Of a DNA stretch of 64,000 nucleotides, positions 35,047-45,554 are shown in pieces. The notes under the pieces were generated by a model. The model saw only the letters and a program-made list of their open reading frames with translations, did not search any database and had not been told where the DNA came from. Where the stretch lies: positions 47,996,451 to 48,060,450 of the forward strand of contig CM055104.1 of the NCBI GenBank assembly GCA_029204225.1, given 5' to 3'. Source of the DNA: Diphasiastrum complanatum. Lineage: Eukaryota > Streptophyta > Lycopodiopsida > Lycopodiales > Lycopodiaceae. The first letter of the stretch is position 1. Each line of letters opens with the position of its first letter. The translations under genes and the position numbers were made by a program.

Positions 35047-35399
35047 TCTTCCTTTCCTAAACAAGTTTTCTAATCATAATTAATTTAGTGCTAATCAATC
35101 CTATGTGGCACCTTTACCTTGGGCTACCATACAAGGTGAGCAAGAGTTAAGGCCTAAATGTAGGTCTCATTTTCATAGACTGTTGTAGGTTATTTGCATA
35201 GACTATAATAGGCAACTAATAGGTTAGTATAGGATGACCTTTCATTGTCCTAACTACAATAGGAACCTAGGGATGGAAACTAGTATATGCCTAATAAAGC
35301 TTATATCATGGTTAGTTCACATTGAACTTTGACACCATTTGATTAAGATATATTGTAAAGTTCTACATAGAATCTTTTGGAAAATTCGACATCTTCAAT
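35047..35399. other. No gene seen; possible promoter region of the next ORF
   Basis: AT-rich DNA upstream of the plus-strand ORF at 35400. No distinct element recognised. Confidence 0.35.
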
Positions 35400-36064
35400 A
35401 TGACAACCGAGTATCACTTACATGCGAAGTTAGAGAAGGATTATGCGACCACCAAAGCTGCATGGGGTGTTAACTTAAATCCGTATGACATGCATTGTTG
35501 GAGATTAGAAGGAAAAAAACATATTGACCTATGGGTAAGAGGTGATTTATACTCTCATAATCCACTAGTAGATGCTCCTCCTAAATTTTTTGATGTACAT
35601 AGTTTGTTAAGGTTCGTTGGGGATGGTCGGAATGGACTGCTTGGCTATTGTCAAGCAATGGATTCTCGAAGAATCCAAGCTGAGACATTGGAAAATACGG
35701 CAAACATTCATATCTTGAGTATGAATGACAATTTAAAGTCATTGCATGGAATAATATGAAATTGGAGTAGGAGATAAATGGTTTGAAAATAGAGCTTGCC
35801 AGTTATGTCGCAAAAATTGAAGAATTGCAATCTTCAATCAGTATATTTCAGAGGACTATATATGGCTTACAACGAAAGCGTAGAGTCTCGATGGATCAGC
35901 AAGCACAAAATGAAAACACTAAGAGACACAAACTAGAAGCTTTGGCACCAGGTGGTGGTGCTAGTAAAAGACGTATGAGGGACACAAAAGAGTTCTTGAA
36001 AACGACGGTTGGAAAAGATTGTGTTGCCAAAAAATATATGAAACATTTTTTGAAAGGTTTATAA
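35400..36064 (+). CDS. Unrecognised gene, 5' part
   Basis: Two open pieces, 35400-35759 (119 codons: KDYATTKAAWGVNLNPYDMH, then HIDLWVRGDLYSHNPL) and 35783-36064 (93 codons). The second has a heptad-like start (ELASYVAKIEELQSSISIFQ), then a basic RKRRVSMDQQAQNENTKRHK segment that could be a nuclear signal. They are in different frames with a stop at 35757-35759, so either an intron or a frameshift separates them. The codon texture is protein-like. I do not recognise a family and find no retrotransposon motif. It is followed in the same frame by the 36077-37063 pieces. Confidence 0.5.
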
Positions 36065-36076
36065 AGATTTGATTAA

Positions 36077-37063
36077 GATTGTGAAGATGAAACAAGTGAT
36101 TCAATTCGCTTGAAAATTGCAAAATAGCTAGTCAACAAGTTCAAGCCAAATCCAAATGTTAAAGAGATGGTGTACACATGTGACCAAGGAGGTGTGAGTC
36201 GCAAGGGGTATAGAGTTTTGAAGAAGTATATGAAACGCTCTGACAAAAATGGGTTAAAATGCCATCAAATAATACCTACTTATAAATTTGTTGAATCCGC
36301 CAAACGAGAATGCAATTCGATTTTGCTCTCTGAATTAAGAGAGTTTCAGCATATTGAGGATTCTTTTATAGTAACCAATAAGAAGAAAGGACCTCCGACA
36401 TGTTTTCATTATCATCAAGGCAATAATATATTCTTAAATCTGAAAAAGGTCCAAGCGATGATGATCTGACATTACAAAGTTAGAACAAATGGTAAGAACA
36501 TATATCCCCTATTTGTAAGTTAAATAAGTTAGTGCAATTGGCCTACTTGGCCAAGTACCTCACTCATATGGTTGACACATAACTCACTATATGGTATGTA
36601 TGTCTCATTTTTTTTACTTTTGTATTAAAGATTTAAACTAATACAAATTTTCTATGAACCGCACATCTTCTATGCTCATGGACCTTGGTTTATGAAAACC
36701 TACGGATCATTAGCTATTTGGAATATGCAAGGCATGGAAAAGAGTCATTACAGGGCAAATTCACGGCATGGCGGAGGAAAGGGTCTTAGCAATGCATTGG
36801 TTGAGATATTCGAATGGTTTTACAGAGGAGTTTTGGGTCGAGGACACTTTCAAAACACAAGAACTGAAGAGTTGAGTTCAATGATCTCCAATTCAAATTC
36901 AGTCAGAAAGATAGCATGGCAATCCTCTAATGCTAGAACAATGCATCAAGAATGGAGGATGTCTAGAGTCCGAGTTGGAAAGAGATGGATGCCGAGGACA
37001 CCAACATCCAATGTTTTGGAAAACAACGCTAGAGAAGTTACGGAAACTGATGAGATGGAATAG
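36077..37063 (+). pseudogene. Unrecognised gene, 3' part (HGPWF...QGMEKSHYRA motif)
   Basis: The same frame as 35783-36064 continues past in-frame stops at 36062, 36074 and 36125 into VKEMVYTCDQGGVSRKGYRV, then ending in KGPPTCFHYHQG (36167-36469). A GGTAAGAA at about 36490 looks like a splice donor. The next open piece reads HGPWFMKTYGSLAIWNMQGM, then EKSHYRANSRHGGGKG and VEIFEWFYRGVLGR (36692-37063, ATG at 36692), ending in a stop. The dense run of W, H, G and charged residues suggests a conserved domain, possibly of a mobile-element or phage-like protein, but I cannot name it. It may be a spliced gene with a few nonsense mutations. Confidence 0.5.
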
Positions 37064-37328
37064 AAACAATTTATGTTGAATTGTAATTCGAATATTCCTT
37101 TGTGATAAATATTATTGACGAATTGGATTGTTGCTACAAATAGAAATTGCTTTATTTTGTTTTATGATAATATCTATTCTTGGAAACACGTCCCTCTATA
37201 TAAGAGTGGGGATTTTCATTTTGTTGTCACTTCTTGCTTTGTTGAAATTTCTTTCCTCGTAATTTAGCTTGTCTTGTTCAATTAGACTACTAGTTTGCTA
37301 GTCAATTAGTGTTCTTAGTTGCATAACA

Positions 37329-37959
37329 ATGTCGTCCTCTAAAATAGAGTTGGCCAATTTGCTAGCCCCCACACAGTTTTTAGATCAGTTAGATCGTATT
37401 TATTGTATGTTTACCGGTAGAATAGACACGCTTGCCACTCTACGGGCTAATATGGATGCATTCACGTATGTGAGTATAGATGAAACTTTGAAGCCTTATG
37501 CTACAAATTCCTGGCTCAACTATCATGTGGATTCCATATAACTTGCTTAGTTATATATGGAAAGGAGATAGACCCTTTATCACTCGTCTCAACAGATTTA
37601 TTAGTCACTTGGGTAACAATTATTACTTGGAGCTGACCAAAGATCAACTGAAAACTTTTGATCTTGAAAGTGTAGGAAAGAAGTTTCTATCCAGTGATAT
37701 TACTATTATTTTTTTGCTTAATGAGTTTCCAGTGATTGTGGCCAGCAACAAACACAATCCTAGTGAGCAGGTGAACAAGATGCACGACCCGGGTGAAGAG
37801 GAAGATTTATCTGCGGAGCACGAAGCAGTCTTGGCTGCGCAAGAGGCAACAGATGCATCCACATCAGCGGAGCCAGAAGATATAGATGAGTCCAATGATG
37901 TCGTGCTTCGAATCCATGGCCTTGCTCCAATCATCATTGATGGGTAGGAGTATGTGTTC
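37329..37959 (+). pseudogene. Unrecognised gene, 5' part, split by element A
   Basis: Starts at the ATG at 37329 (MSSSKIELANLLAPTQFLDQ). It shifts frame at about 37535, then reads PYNLLSYIWKGDRPFITRL and a long open stretch ending in an acidic, Ala/Glu-rich segment and LRIHGLAPIIIDG before a TAG at 37945. The same frame runs on to the target-site duplication at 37960-37964 and resumes on the other side of element A at 44399. A typical T-rich 5' flank (37140-37328) precedes it. No known domain recognised. Confidence 0.5.
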
Positions 37960-38398
37960 ATGCATGTGAAAAATACAGATCCTAAGTGGATCTAAACTCC
38001 AAGATCATTGGCTTGAATGCTTGCACTCCAAACTACATAAGCTAGGAATTGGCAACACATTCTATGCTACCTAGAATGCAAAGAACTTGATCAAAAAGCA
38101 TTTATCACAAATGGAAACTTCCATAAACATCAAGTGCGGCCCAAAATAGCATTATACAGTCCATAATACATCAGCCTACCACTTTTGGAAAGCACCTAAG
38201 ATCATACACAATAGCTTGAAGACAATACACACAACAATGCTCTCAATGGAGGAAGAAACAATGACAATGATCTATTGATCTCAATGAAGCATACAAAAGG
38301 TTTCTCCAACCTGTTCTCCACGACTTCCCTACTATTTATGGATGAGGAAGATGACTCTCTCTCCTCTCTCTAGAAGGTACTTGACCCTAGATATTCCC

Positions 38399-38404
38399 TA
38401 TATA
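38399..38404 (-). promoter_or_regulatory. Candidate TATA box of the LTR of A
   Basis: TATATA within CCCTATATAGG. On the minus strand it precedes the GAGAGAGGAGAGAGAG patch, a plausible transcript start region. The equivalent copy in the 5' LTR would drive the element. Confidence 0.45.
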
Positions 38405-38528
38405 GGAAAAATAGCTAAAAATGGCTTATATGACCAAAATACATCAAAATGGTCTCATTTTGAAGGGTATGAAGTTTGACACTTCATCATACTGAAAAAA
38501 TACAGTAAATAAAAACATTGTGGCCTGG

Positions 38529-38542
38529 TTCACACGTGTGAA
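38529..38542 (-). promoter_or_regulatory. G-box palindrome TTCACACGTGTGAA in the LTR of A
   Basis: A perfect 14-base palindrome around CACGTG, the plant G-box bound by bZIP/bHLH factors. The same motif sits in every copy of this LTR (44305-44318, 58188-58201, 63964-63977) and in the other Copia LTR families of the window. Confidence 0.55.
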
Positions 38543-38614
38543 ACTCCAGAACCAAAACTATTTACAATTTTAGCCAATTTAGGCCTCAAACTAGCTAGGA
38601 AATGTTGACAATTT

Positions 38615-41600
38615 TCACACTCCCTCTTCAACATTGGATGCTAGTTTCAACATAGTCTTTGAGCACATTCCAAGATTAGATCTATGCATTAAATATAGGT
38701 CCTTTCCCAATGGTTTGGTGAAGATATCAGCCACACACTCCTTTGAAGAGACATGTTGAAGCTCCACCTCTTTGGCAATGACTTGATCTCTCACAAAATG
38801 GTGAGCAATCTCAATGTGCTTGCTCCTTGCATGAAAAACAGGATTGCTTGCCAAGCTTTGGGCTGAAAGGTTATCACAAAGTATGATTGGAGTCTTCTCT
38901 GGTTCCAGCAAGTGAAGATCCAATAACATCCTCTTGATCCAAAGAATCTCCTTGGTGCATGTTGTTAATGCCTTGTACTCGGCTTCGGTGGAAGATAGAG
39001 AGATAGTTGGTTGCTTCTTTGATAGCCATGAGACCACTCCATCTCCAAGATAGATTGCAAAGGCACTTGTTGACTTCCTATCCATTTGATCACCTGCAAA
39101 ATCTGAATCTGAAAATCCACAAAGGTTAGGTGTAGTACCTCCATACAAGATGCCAAAATCTCTAGATCCCGAGATGTATCTAAGTACTCTCTTTCCTAGC
39201 TTCCAATGAGCCTCACTAGGATCTTGCATAAATTGACTTAGTTTACCAACCACAAAGCTTAGATCAGGTCTTGTGATGGTTAACCATATAAGAGATCCTA
39301 TTAGCTTTCTATAGAGAGTAATGTCCTTGAAGGATCTTTCATTACTTCTTGTAGTTAGCTTTACATTTGATTCCATAGGAGTAGAAACAACTTTACAATC
39401 TTCCATATGAAACCTTTTTAGAATAGAGTTAACATACTTTTCTTGACATATGAATGTAGATTTAGAAGTTCTAATAATCTCTATTCCTAAGATATAATGA
39501 AGTTTACCAAGATCTTGAATTTCAAACTCTCTTTTGAGTGCCATCTTGATTTCATCTATATCTAGATTGTTACCACCACTTAAGATAATGTCATCAACAT
39601 AGATCAAAAGTAAAGTGATATCATTTTCATTCAATCTAAAGTAGAGAGAATGATCATACTCACTCATAACAAAGTTTTGAGAAAGTAAGAAGGAATTGAG
39701 CTTAGCATACCAACTCCTTGGTGCTTGCTTTAGCCCATACAAACTCTTTTGGAGATAGCACACATGATTAGGCTCATCATGTGAAACATAGCCCTCGGGT
39801 TGCTCCATGTAAATATCTTCTTCAAGATCACCATTCAAGAAGGCATTAGTAACATCCATTTGCCACATATCCCAATCATAAAGAGTTGCAAGAGAGATTA
39901 GGATTCGAATAGTTACCATCTTTGCCACGGGTGCAAAGGTCTCATCATAGTCAATACCATATTCTTGAGCATACCCCTTTGCCACCAACCTTGCCTTGTA
40001 CTTGTTGATTGATCCATCTTGATTTGTCTTGATCTTGAAGATCCACTTACAACCAATTGCCTTCTTGTCCTTTGGAAGCTTTACCAACCTCCATGTGTTG
40101 CTTTTGATGAGTGCTTGATGCTCATGATCCATGGCTTGGATCCATTCCTTCTTTTGAATTGCTTCACCTACACAAGTTGGTTCATCAAAAGAGGTAAGAA
40201 AAGCAAAGTTAGAGTTGTCCACCACTTGCTTTCCTTTTTCATCATAGGTTAGCCTTGATGGCTTAGCCCTTTGCCTTTGAGTCTTCCTTGAAGTTTGCTT
40301 TGGAGTGGCATCTCCATCTTCATCCAAGACATCTTGCACATCATGATGATTAGTAGGCACATCAACATCAACATCAACAACATTGGAAACATTCTCTTCA
40401 TGAAAGATGACATCCCTACTTATGACAACTTTCTTTGTAGAAGGAATGTACACTTTGTAAGCCTTGCTTACTTCACTATAGCCAACAAACACACCCTTCT
40501 TTGATGAAGGATCTTCTTTAGTTCTATCATCAAGTGTGATATTGACAAAACATGTACATCCAAAGATCCTACAATGCTTGACACTCGGCCTTCTACCATA
40601 AAGAACCTCATGAGGAGTTTTACCATCCAAGGAAGCACTTTTCCATCTATTACATAGATAGTTAGCACATGCTAAAGCTTCCCCCCAAAAAGACTTAGCA
40701 AGATTAGCATGTAGTCTCATTGCCTTGGCACATTCACAAAGGGTTCTATTCTTCCTCTCGGCCACTCCATTCTGTTGTGGAGTTCTAGGACTAGACATCT
40801 CCCTCTTAATCCCATGTGCTATACAAAAGTCTTTGAACCTATTTGAGGTGTATTCCCCTCCATTATCAGATCTTAAGCATTTGATCTTTGTATTGAATTG
40901 GTTTTCCATTTCATTCTTGAACTTGACAAATGCAGCAAACACTTCATCCTTACTTTTAAGAAGATAGATCCAAGTATACCTACTAAAGTCATCAATGAAA
41001 GTTGCATACATCTTTGCCCCACCATTGCTAGTTGTACTAGAAGAATGAATATCAGAATGCACAAGTTGAAAAGCTTCTTTAGATCTAGAAGTAGATCTAG
41101 AATAAGCAAGTCTATGAGATTTGGACAAGGCACAATGTTCACAAACACTATTGTTTGCAACAAGACTTTTAGGGAGACCAAGAACAAGCTCTTTCTTTGC
41201 CATTACCTCCAAAGATTTGAAGTTGGGATGGCCCAACCTCTTGTGCCAAACTTCTTGGTTTGTCAATTGCTCCCTAGCCATACATCCTTCATGATTAGAG
41301 ATCACACATGCATCAAGCTTGAAAAGTTTACCATGCCTCCTACCTTGAGCAATCAAGGATCCACATTTACTTATCAAACATGCATCTCCAATGAACTCCA
41401 CATCAAGTCCTTTGTCAATCATTTGACTTACACTAAGCAAATTCTTAGTGATTGAAGGAATGTACAAAACATTTTCAAGATTTGCTTTCCTATTTGTTGA
41501 AAGGGAAATAGGAATAGTGCCTATGCCTTTGATGTCACATTGACCATCATTTGCAGTGTAGATGATGTTACCTTCTCCCTCATAAGACAATAAGGATGTA

Positions 41601-42568
41601 AAGTATTCCTTATGTCTTGTCATGTGAGATGAGGCTCCACTATCAATCCACCAAGGATCATTATCATCTATGTTGGCTAACAAACTTGAAGTCATAACAA
41701 GTGATTCACATGTGTTATGTTCTTCCTCATCTATTGTAAGATTTCCTTGCCTCTCTCCTTGCTCTCTTTTCTTCTTATAACATTCATTTGCAAAATGACC
41801 TTTTATCCCACAATAAAAGCACTTGAACTTTGACTTATTGTTCTTAGTAGAAGAGGAAGAGGAAGAGTGATCATCATGATCAAAGTTACCACATTTGGAC
41901 CATTTCCCTTTGCCTTTACCTTTGCCCTTGAATTTGCCTTTTGTGAAGAAAGCCTCTTCACCTCCACCTTGCAAGGATGCACCATCAAGCTTTGATTGCA
42001 ACCTATGTTCTTCAGCCAATAAGATTTCTTGCAAGTCAACCACACTTGGCAAGACTCTTTGAATGGCAAAACTTTGCACAAGGTTAGCATGTTCATTTAG
42101 CAAACCATTCAACATAACTTGGACTATTTCACCATCTTTTATGTTCTCATCAATGCATGCTAAATCATCACTTAGGGACTTAACTCTCAAGATAAATGCA
42201 TGAGCACTTTCACCCTCTCTTTGCCTACTAGAAAATATTTGTCTCCTTAGGGTCAATACCCTAGATGTGGACTTTGATTCAAAGAGCTTCTTTAAGGCAT
42301 TCCATGCCTCACTTGCACTTTGACACTTTCCAACTTCCTTGAGAAGTTCATTTGTAACATTCATTTTAATGATATGAAGAGCCCTTTTGGCCTTCTTATC
42401 AAACCTTTGTTGCTCTTGAAGTGTGAGAGGTCTCTCTTCAATTTCTGCAACTATGTCCATGAGTTCATTCAACTCAAGTAAGGACTCCATCCTCACTTTC
42501 CAAGTAGAGTAGTTTGATGAACTCAACCTTTCACTAGACTCTAGCATGATCCCACCATTGGAAGCCAT
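38615..42568 (-). CDS. Element A Gag-Pol polyprotein (1317 aa)
   Basis: One open frame encodes all Copia functions in the order Gag, protease, integrase, RT, RNase H. Gag 1-300 starts MASNGGIMLESSERL and has TWKVRMESL and a zinc knuckle with C250, C253, H258 and C263. Protease is WWIDSGASSHM with D309. The integrase zinc site is H442, H447, C476 and C479, and its triad is D506, D568 and E604 with exact 35-residue spacing. RT has MDVTNAFLNG (D905) and YVDDI (D992, D993). RNase H has FSDSDFAGD (D1154), TEAEY (E1195) and CDN (D1232). It ends ADIFTKPL...KLASNVEEGV, with the stop made by LTR bases. The start is the first ATG, about 1.16 kb from the primer site. There is no stop or shift, so it could be functional. 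There is no env-like ORF. Confidence 0.97.
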   Translation of the reverse strand: MASNGGIMLESSERLSSSNYSTWKVRMESLLELNELMDIVAEIEERPLTLQEQQRFDKKAKRALHIIKMNVTNELLKEVGKCQSASEAWNALKKLFESKSTSRVLTLRRQIFSSRQREGESAHAFILRVKSLSDDLACIDENIKDGEIVQVMLNGLLNEHANLVQSFAIQRVLPSVVDLQEILLAEEHRLQSKLDGASLQGGGEEAFFTKGKFKGKGKGKGKWSKCGNFDHDDHSSSSSSTKNNKSKFKCFYCGIKGHFANECYKKKREQGERQGNLTIDEEEHNTCESLVMTSSLLANIDDNDPWWIDSGASSHMTRHKEYFTSLLSYEGEGNIIYTANDGQCDIKGIGTIPISLSTNRKANLENVLYIPSITKNLLSVSQMIDKGLDVEFIGDACLISKCGSLIAQGRRHGKLFKLDACVISNHEGCMAREQLTNQEVWHKRLGHPNFKSLEVMAKKELVLGLPKSLVANNSVCEHCALSKSHRLAYSRSTSRSKEAFQLVHSDIHSSSTTSNGGAKMYATFIDDFSRYTWIYLLKSKDEVFAAFVKFKNEMENQFNTKIKCLRSDNGGEYTSNRFKDFCIAHGIKREMSSPRTPQQNGVAERKNRTLCECAKAMRLHANLAKSFWGEALACANYLCNRWKSASLDGKTPHEVLYGRRPSVKHCRIFGCTCFVNITLDDRTKEDPSSKKGVFVGYSEVSKAYKVYIPSTKKVVISRDVIFHEENVSNVVDVDVDVPTNHHDVQDVLDEDGDATPKQTSRKTQRQRAKPSRLTYDEKGKQVVDNSNFAFLTSFDEPTCVGEAIQKKEWIQAMDHEHQALIKSNTWRLVKLPKDKKAIGCKWIFKIKTNQDGSINKYKARLVAKGYAQEYGIDYDETFAPVAKMVTIRILISLATLYDWDMWQMDVTNAFLNGDLEEDIYMEQPEGYVSHDEPNHVCYLQKSLYGLKQAPRSWYAKLNSFLLSQNFVMSEYDHSLYFRLNENDITLLLIYVDDIILSGGNNLDIDEIKMALKREFEIQDLGKLHYILGIEIIRTSKSTFICQEKYVNSILKRFHMEDCKVVSTPMESNVKLTTRSNERSFKDITLYRKLIGSLIWLTITRPDLSFVVGKLSQFMQDPSEAHWKLGKRVLRYISGSRDFGILYGGTTPNLCGFSDSDFAGDQMDRKSTSAFAIYLGDGVVSWLSKKQPTISLSSTEAEYKALTTCTKEILWIKRMLLDLHLLEPEKTPIILCDNLSAQSLASNPVFHARSKHIEIAHHFVRDQVIAKEVELQHVSSKECVADIFTKPLGKDLYLMHRSNLGMCSKTMLKLASNVEEGV
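38620..38632 (-). other. Element A polypurine tract, also coding
   Basis: The minus strand reads GTTGAAGAGGGAG, which is also read in frame as the VEEG(V) tail of Gag-Pol just before the LTR. Confidence 0.85.
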
Positions 42569-43728
42569 GATTCTAATGTTTCTTCAACTTTTAGGTTCTG
42601 TCCTAAAGCACTTAGCACTCACTTTTCTCTCAACAAATGATAGATAAAGAGATCTATGAAGATTTAGGACCCTAAAACACTTCTATCTTGAACCTAGATG
42701 GTTTCCAAGCATAGAAAGGAAGATTGAAACACATGCAACACTTTGCACACACTAAGAATGGATTACAAAATCAAACCAACCTGAACACACTCTTGCTTAA
42801 GCTCTCAAACTTTCCAGCAAGTGACCAAATCAAGTTATGGTGTGAAGAGTTACTTGCATTCTTAGAAAATACCCAAAACTAGGATGCCAAGATTACCTAG
42901 TAATGAACAAACTTGATCAACATATGATCAACACACTAAGATATTGATTCAACCTATAAAACCACATGTAAACCACACTTCTAAAAGTTTATAAACTCCA
43001 GCAAGTGATAAATACAAGATTTAGAGGTGAATGAATGAGCACACTTAGTGAATCACAAGACTAGCTTCACTATCTTGTCAAATCTTGGTGTTTAGATGTA
43101 GATCTAAGATCACTTCACATGAGAATGTTCCTCAACCTGTTAAGAACCTGAAAACACACTTGCATAATGGTTAACACCTTCCAGCAAATGCTCCAATCAA
43201 ATTACATAAGGAGAGTTACTTACATGCTCAACAAAGTACACCAAAATTTATGCCAAAATTGATGACAATCTTTACAATATGCTCTTCACAATGGAGCTTA
43301 CAATATGTTCACCCAAAAAAGGGGATCTTTCATCCAAATGGGAGCTTTGCTCAGCCTTTAGGAGAATTACAACTCACTCAAAAGAGCATTTGTCATCCAC
43401 TTAAGGAGAAGTTTCATCCACTTAAGGAGAGTGTTCATCCAAGAATGGAGATTGTCAACAATAGGATTGAAAAGAACATTGTTAGTATTGAATATGCACA
43501 AGCCTCACAATCACAAATGATTAGGTGTTATGATCTGATCCAAAATAGTTTCTTTTCAGCCTCTGATCTTCAATAGACCTGAAATATGCTTTTGATCCAC
43601 AAGTTCAACTCACAAAACAAAGGTTAGTAAGATTTGATCAACAAAGCAATGCAAAATCATGCTAGAACTTGATCAAACATCCAAATATCACCAAAAATGG
43701 AATACTTACTGTAAATAGAAGCCAACCA
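42569..43728 (-). other. Element A untranslated leader
   Basis: About 1.16 kb between primer site and Gag start. It holds short direct repeats of CATCCACTTAAGGAGA near 43397-43430. A 108-codon plus-strand frame (43250-43576) lies antisense to it and is probably incidental. Confidence 0.85.
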
Positions 43729-43740
43729 GCTCTGATACCA
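43729..43740 (-). other. Element A primer-binding site
   Basis: The minus strand reads TGGTATCAGAGC, a perfect initiator tRNA-Met type site, directly against the LTR. Confidence 0.95.
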
Positions 43741-44395
43741 TGTGAAAAATACAGATCCTAAGTGGATCTAAACTCCAAGATCATTGGCTTGAATGCTTGC
43801 ACTCCAAACTACATAAGCTAGGAATTGGCAACACATTCTATGCTACCTAGAATGCAAAGAACTTGATCAAAAAGCATTTATCACAAATGGAAACTTCCAT
43901 AAACATCAAGTGCGGCCCAAAATAGCATTATACAGTCCATAATACATCAGCCTACCACTTTTGGAAAGCACCTAAGATCATACACAATAGCTTGAAGACA
44001 ATACACACAACAATGCTCTCAATGGAGGAAGAAACAATGACAATGATCTATTGATCTCAATGAAGCATACAAAAGGTTTCTCCAACCTGTTCTCCACGAC
44101 TTCCCTACTATTTATGGATGAGGAAGATGACTCTCTCTCCTCTCTCTAGAAGGTACTTGACCCTAGATATTCCCTATATAGGAAAAATAGCTAAAAATGG
44201 CTTATATGACCAAAATACATCAAAATGGTCTCATTTTGAAGGGTATGAAGTTTGACACTTCATCATACTGAAAAAATACAGTAAATAAAAACATTGTGGC
44301 CTGGTTCACACGTGTGAAACTCCAGAACCAAAACTATTTACAATTTTAGCCAATTTAGGCCTCAAACTAGCTAGGAAATGTTGACAATTTTCACA
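43741..44395 (-). repeat. Element A 5' LTR
   Basis: 655 bases, with no difference from 37965-38619 found by eye. G-box at 44305-44318. Confidence 0.97.
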
Positions 44396-44398
44396 ATG

Positions 44399-44990
44399 CA
44401 TGACTTGCAACATATTCTCGGCTTGCGAGAAGATGAGATGCTGGCAGCATTGGTAAATTTGTAGAATGGCAGTTCCACTTTCGACCACACCCAGCCCGAC
44501 GACACGTATGAGAAGCTGATCGGGCATGACACGGACACCACCGAGCAAGCACTGGCAAGAGTGCTTTGCCAATTGAAAACGCTTCAACACCAGTTCAAAT
44601 GAGGCCATTCGAGGTACTCGAAGGGAAAACTGCTGACGTGAAGTACAAAGGCAAAGGAATTGACCTTGCGCAAATCGAAGACATTGATGAAGGGACCGAG
44701 GCAAGTCTGACCCAACAATTCAACTTGCATATTTTTGTTATGTTTGTTTGTCTTCGTTATACTCATTTTGCAATAATTTGAACCAAATGCAAGATGCAGT
44801 GGAGCTTGATGCATTTGCAATGCGAAGGGGTGGCGCTTGGGAGAAAGTTGAAGCAGGAACTCTGGACAGGTCTATGGCCCACTACATTGGGAACTTGTCC
44901 AACAACTTTATTTTCTGCTTCAGCAACAAGTATAGCCCAGATGGATCGACGGAGCTTCTTAAATGCAAAGCACTCCAAGCACATTGGTGA
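44399..44990 (+). pseudogene. Unrecognised gene, 3' part, resumed after element A
   Basis: After the duplicated ATGCA the frame of 37329-37959 continues as HDLQHILGLREDEMLAALVN, stop, then TEQALARVLCQLKTLQHQFK. It shifts near 44590 into FEVLEGKTADVKYKGKGIDL and EDIDEGTE. At 44700 GAG/GCAAGT could be a GC-type splice donor. A T-rich stretch leads to ATGCAAG, and the frame resumes as DAVELDAFAMRRGGAWEKVE, then HYIGNLSNNFIFCFSNKY, ending at 44990. This looks like a spliced host or mobile-element gene with several disabling mutations besides the insertion. A further open piece in another frame reaches 45171. Confidence 0.5.
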
Positions 44991-45218
44991 GGTGGAGTTG
45001 TCACTGTCAGCGCCGAAGGCTTACTGTGTCCTCCGAAAAGCCGTTTTGAATTATTTATGCCCTGGATTCGAGACCCAACTCATTCTCTCGGGTTTAATTG
45101 GCCCTTATGAGGATGAGAGTGATGCTCCTAAATCAGCATTAGAAATGTTAAAACCAGTACTATCATCATAGAAGCAATCAGAGAAGCTGAAGTCCTCTCT
45201 GAAGGAAATGGATCAAAT

Positions 45219-45554
45219 GTGAATAAAGATTTTGTCGTTTTTTTCTTGAGGACTCTCCTAATTCTCTGTTGTAATTATATGATGTGCTTATTCATTGAAT
45301 TTAGAATTTAATTTTTTTTCTCTAATAAAGATTTCTTTTCTTTTTTCCGTGGCTTGAAAATCATGCCAGGGCGCGACCAGGGGCCGTGTGAATAAAGATT
45401 TTGTCGTTTTTTTCTTGAGGACTCTCCTAATTCTCTGTTGTAATCATATGATGTGCTTATTCATTGAATTTAGAATTTAATTTTTTTTTTCTCTAATAAA
45501 GATTTTTTTTTTTTCGTGGCTTGAAAATCATGCCAGGGCTCGACTAGGGGCCGT
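45219..45554. repeat. 169-base tandem duplication
   Basis: Units 45219-45387 and 45388-45554 both begin GTGAATAAAGATTTTGTCG and end GGGGCCGT. They differ mainly in T-run lengths and a few substitutions. Each contains AATAAAG words that could act as poly(A) signals for the gene to the left. Confidence 0.95.

Larger units (their letters stand above)
37965..38619 (-). repeat. Element A 3' LTR
   Basis: 655 bases, TGTGAAAAATACAG ... AATTTTCACA in plus-strand reading. It contains the G-box palindrome, a TATATA element and a GA-rich patch on the coding strand. It overlaps the last codons of Gag-Pol by five bases. Confidence 0.97.
37965..44395 (-). mobile_element. Element A: apparently intact Copia, minus strand
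   Basis: A 6431-base element with target-site duplication ATGCA at 37960-37964 and 44396-44400. It has two 655-base LTRs in which I found no difference, a perfect primer site, a polypurine tract and one uninterrupted Gag-Pol of 1317 residues. All catalytic motifs are present. This is a recent insertion. Its near-twin, element B, begins at 57624 (offset 19659 in the coding region). It interrupts the gene running 37329-44990. Confidence 0.97.

Noticed and set aside
40898-41455. A 185-codon plus-strand ORF, also at 60557-61114
   Set aside because: It is antisense to the intact Gag-Pol of A and B; its conservation merely reflects near-identity of the two elements.
43250-43576. A 108-codon plus-strand ORF in the leader of A (and at 62909-63235 in B)
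   Set aside because: It is antisense to the transcript, composed partly of short repeats, and its identity in B is explained by recent duplication. No family recognised.
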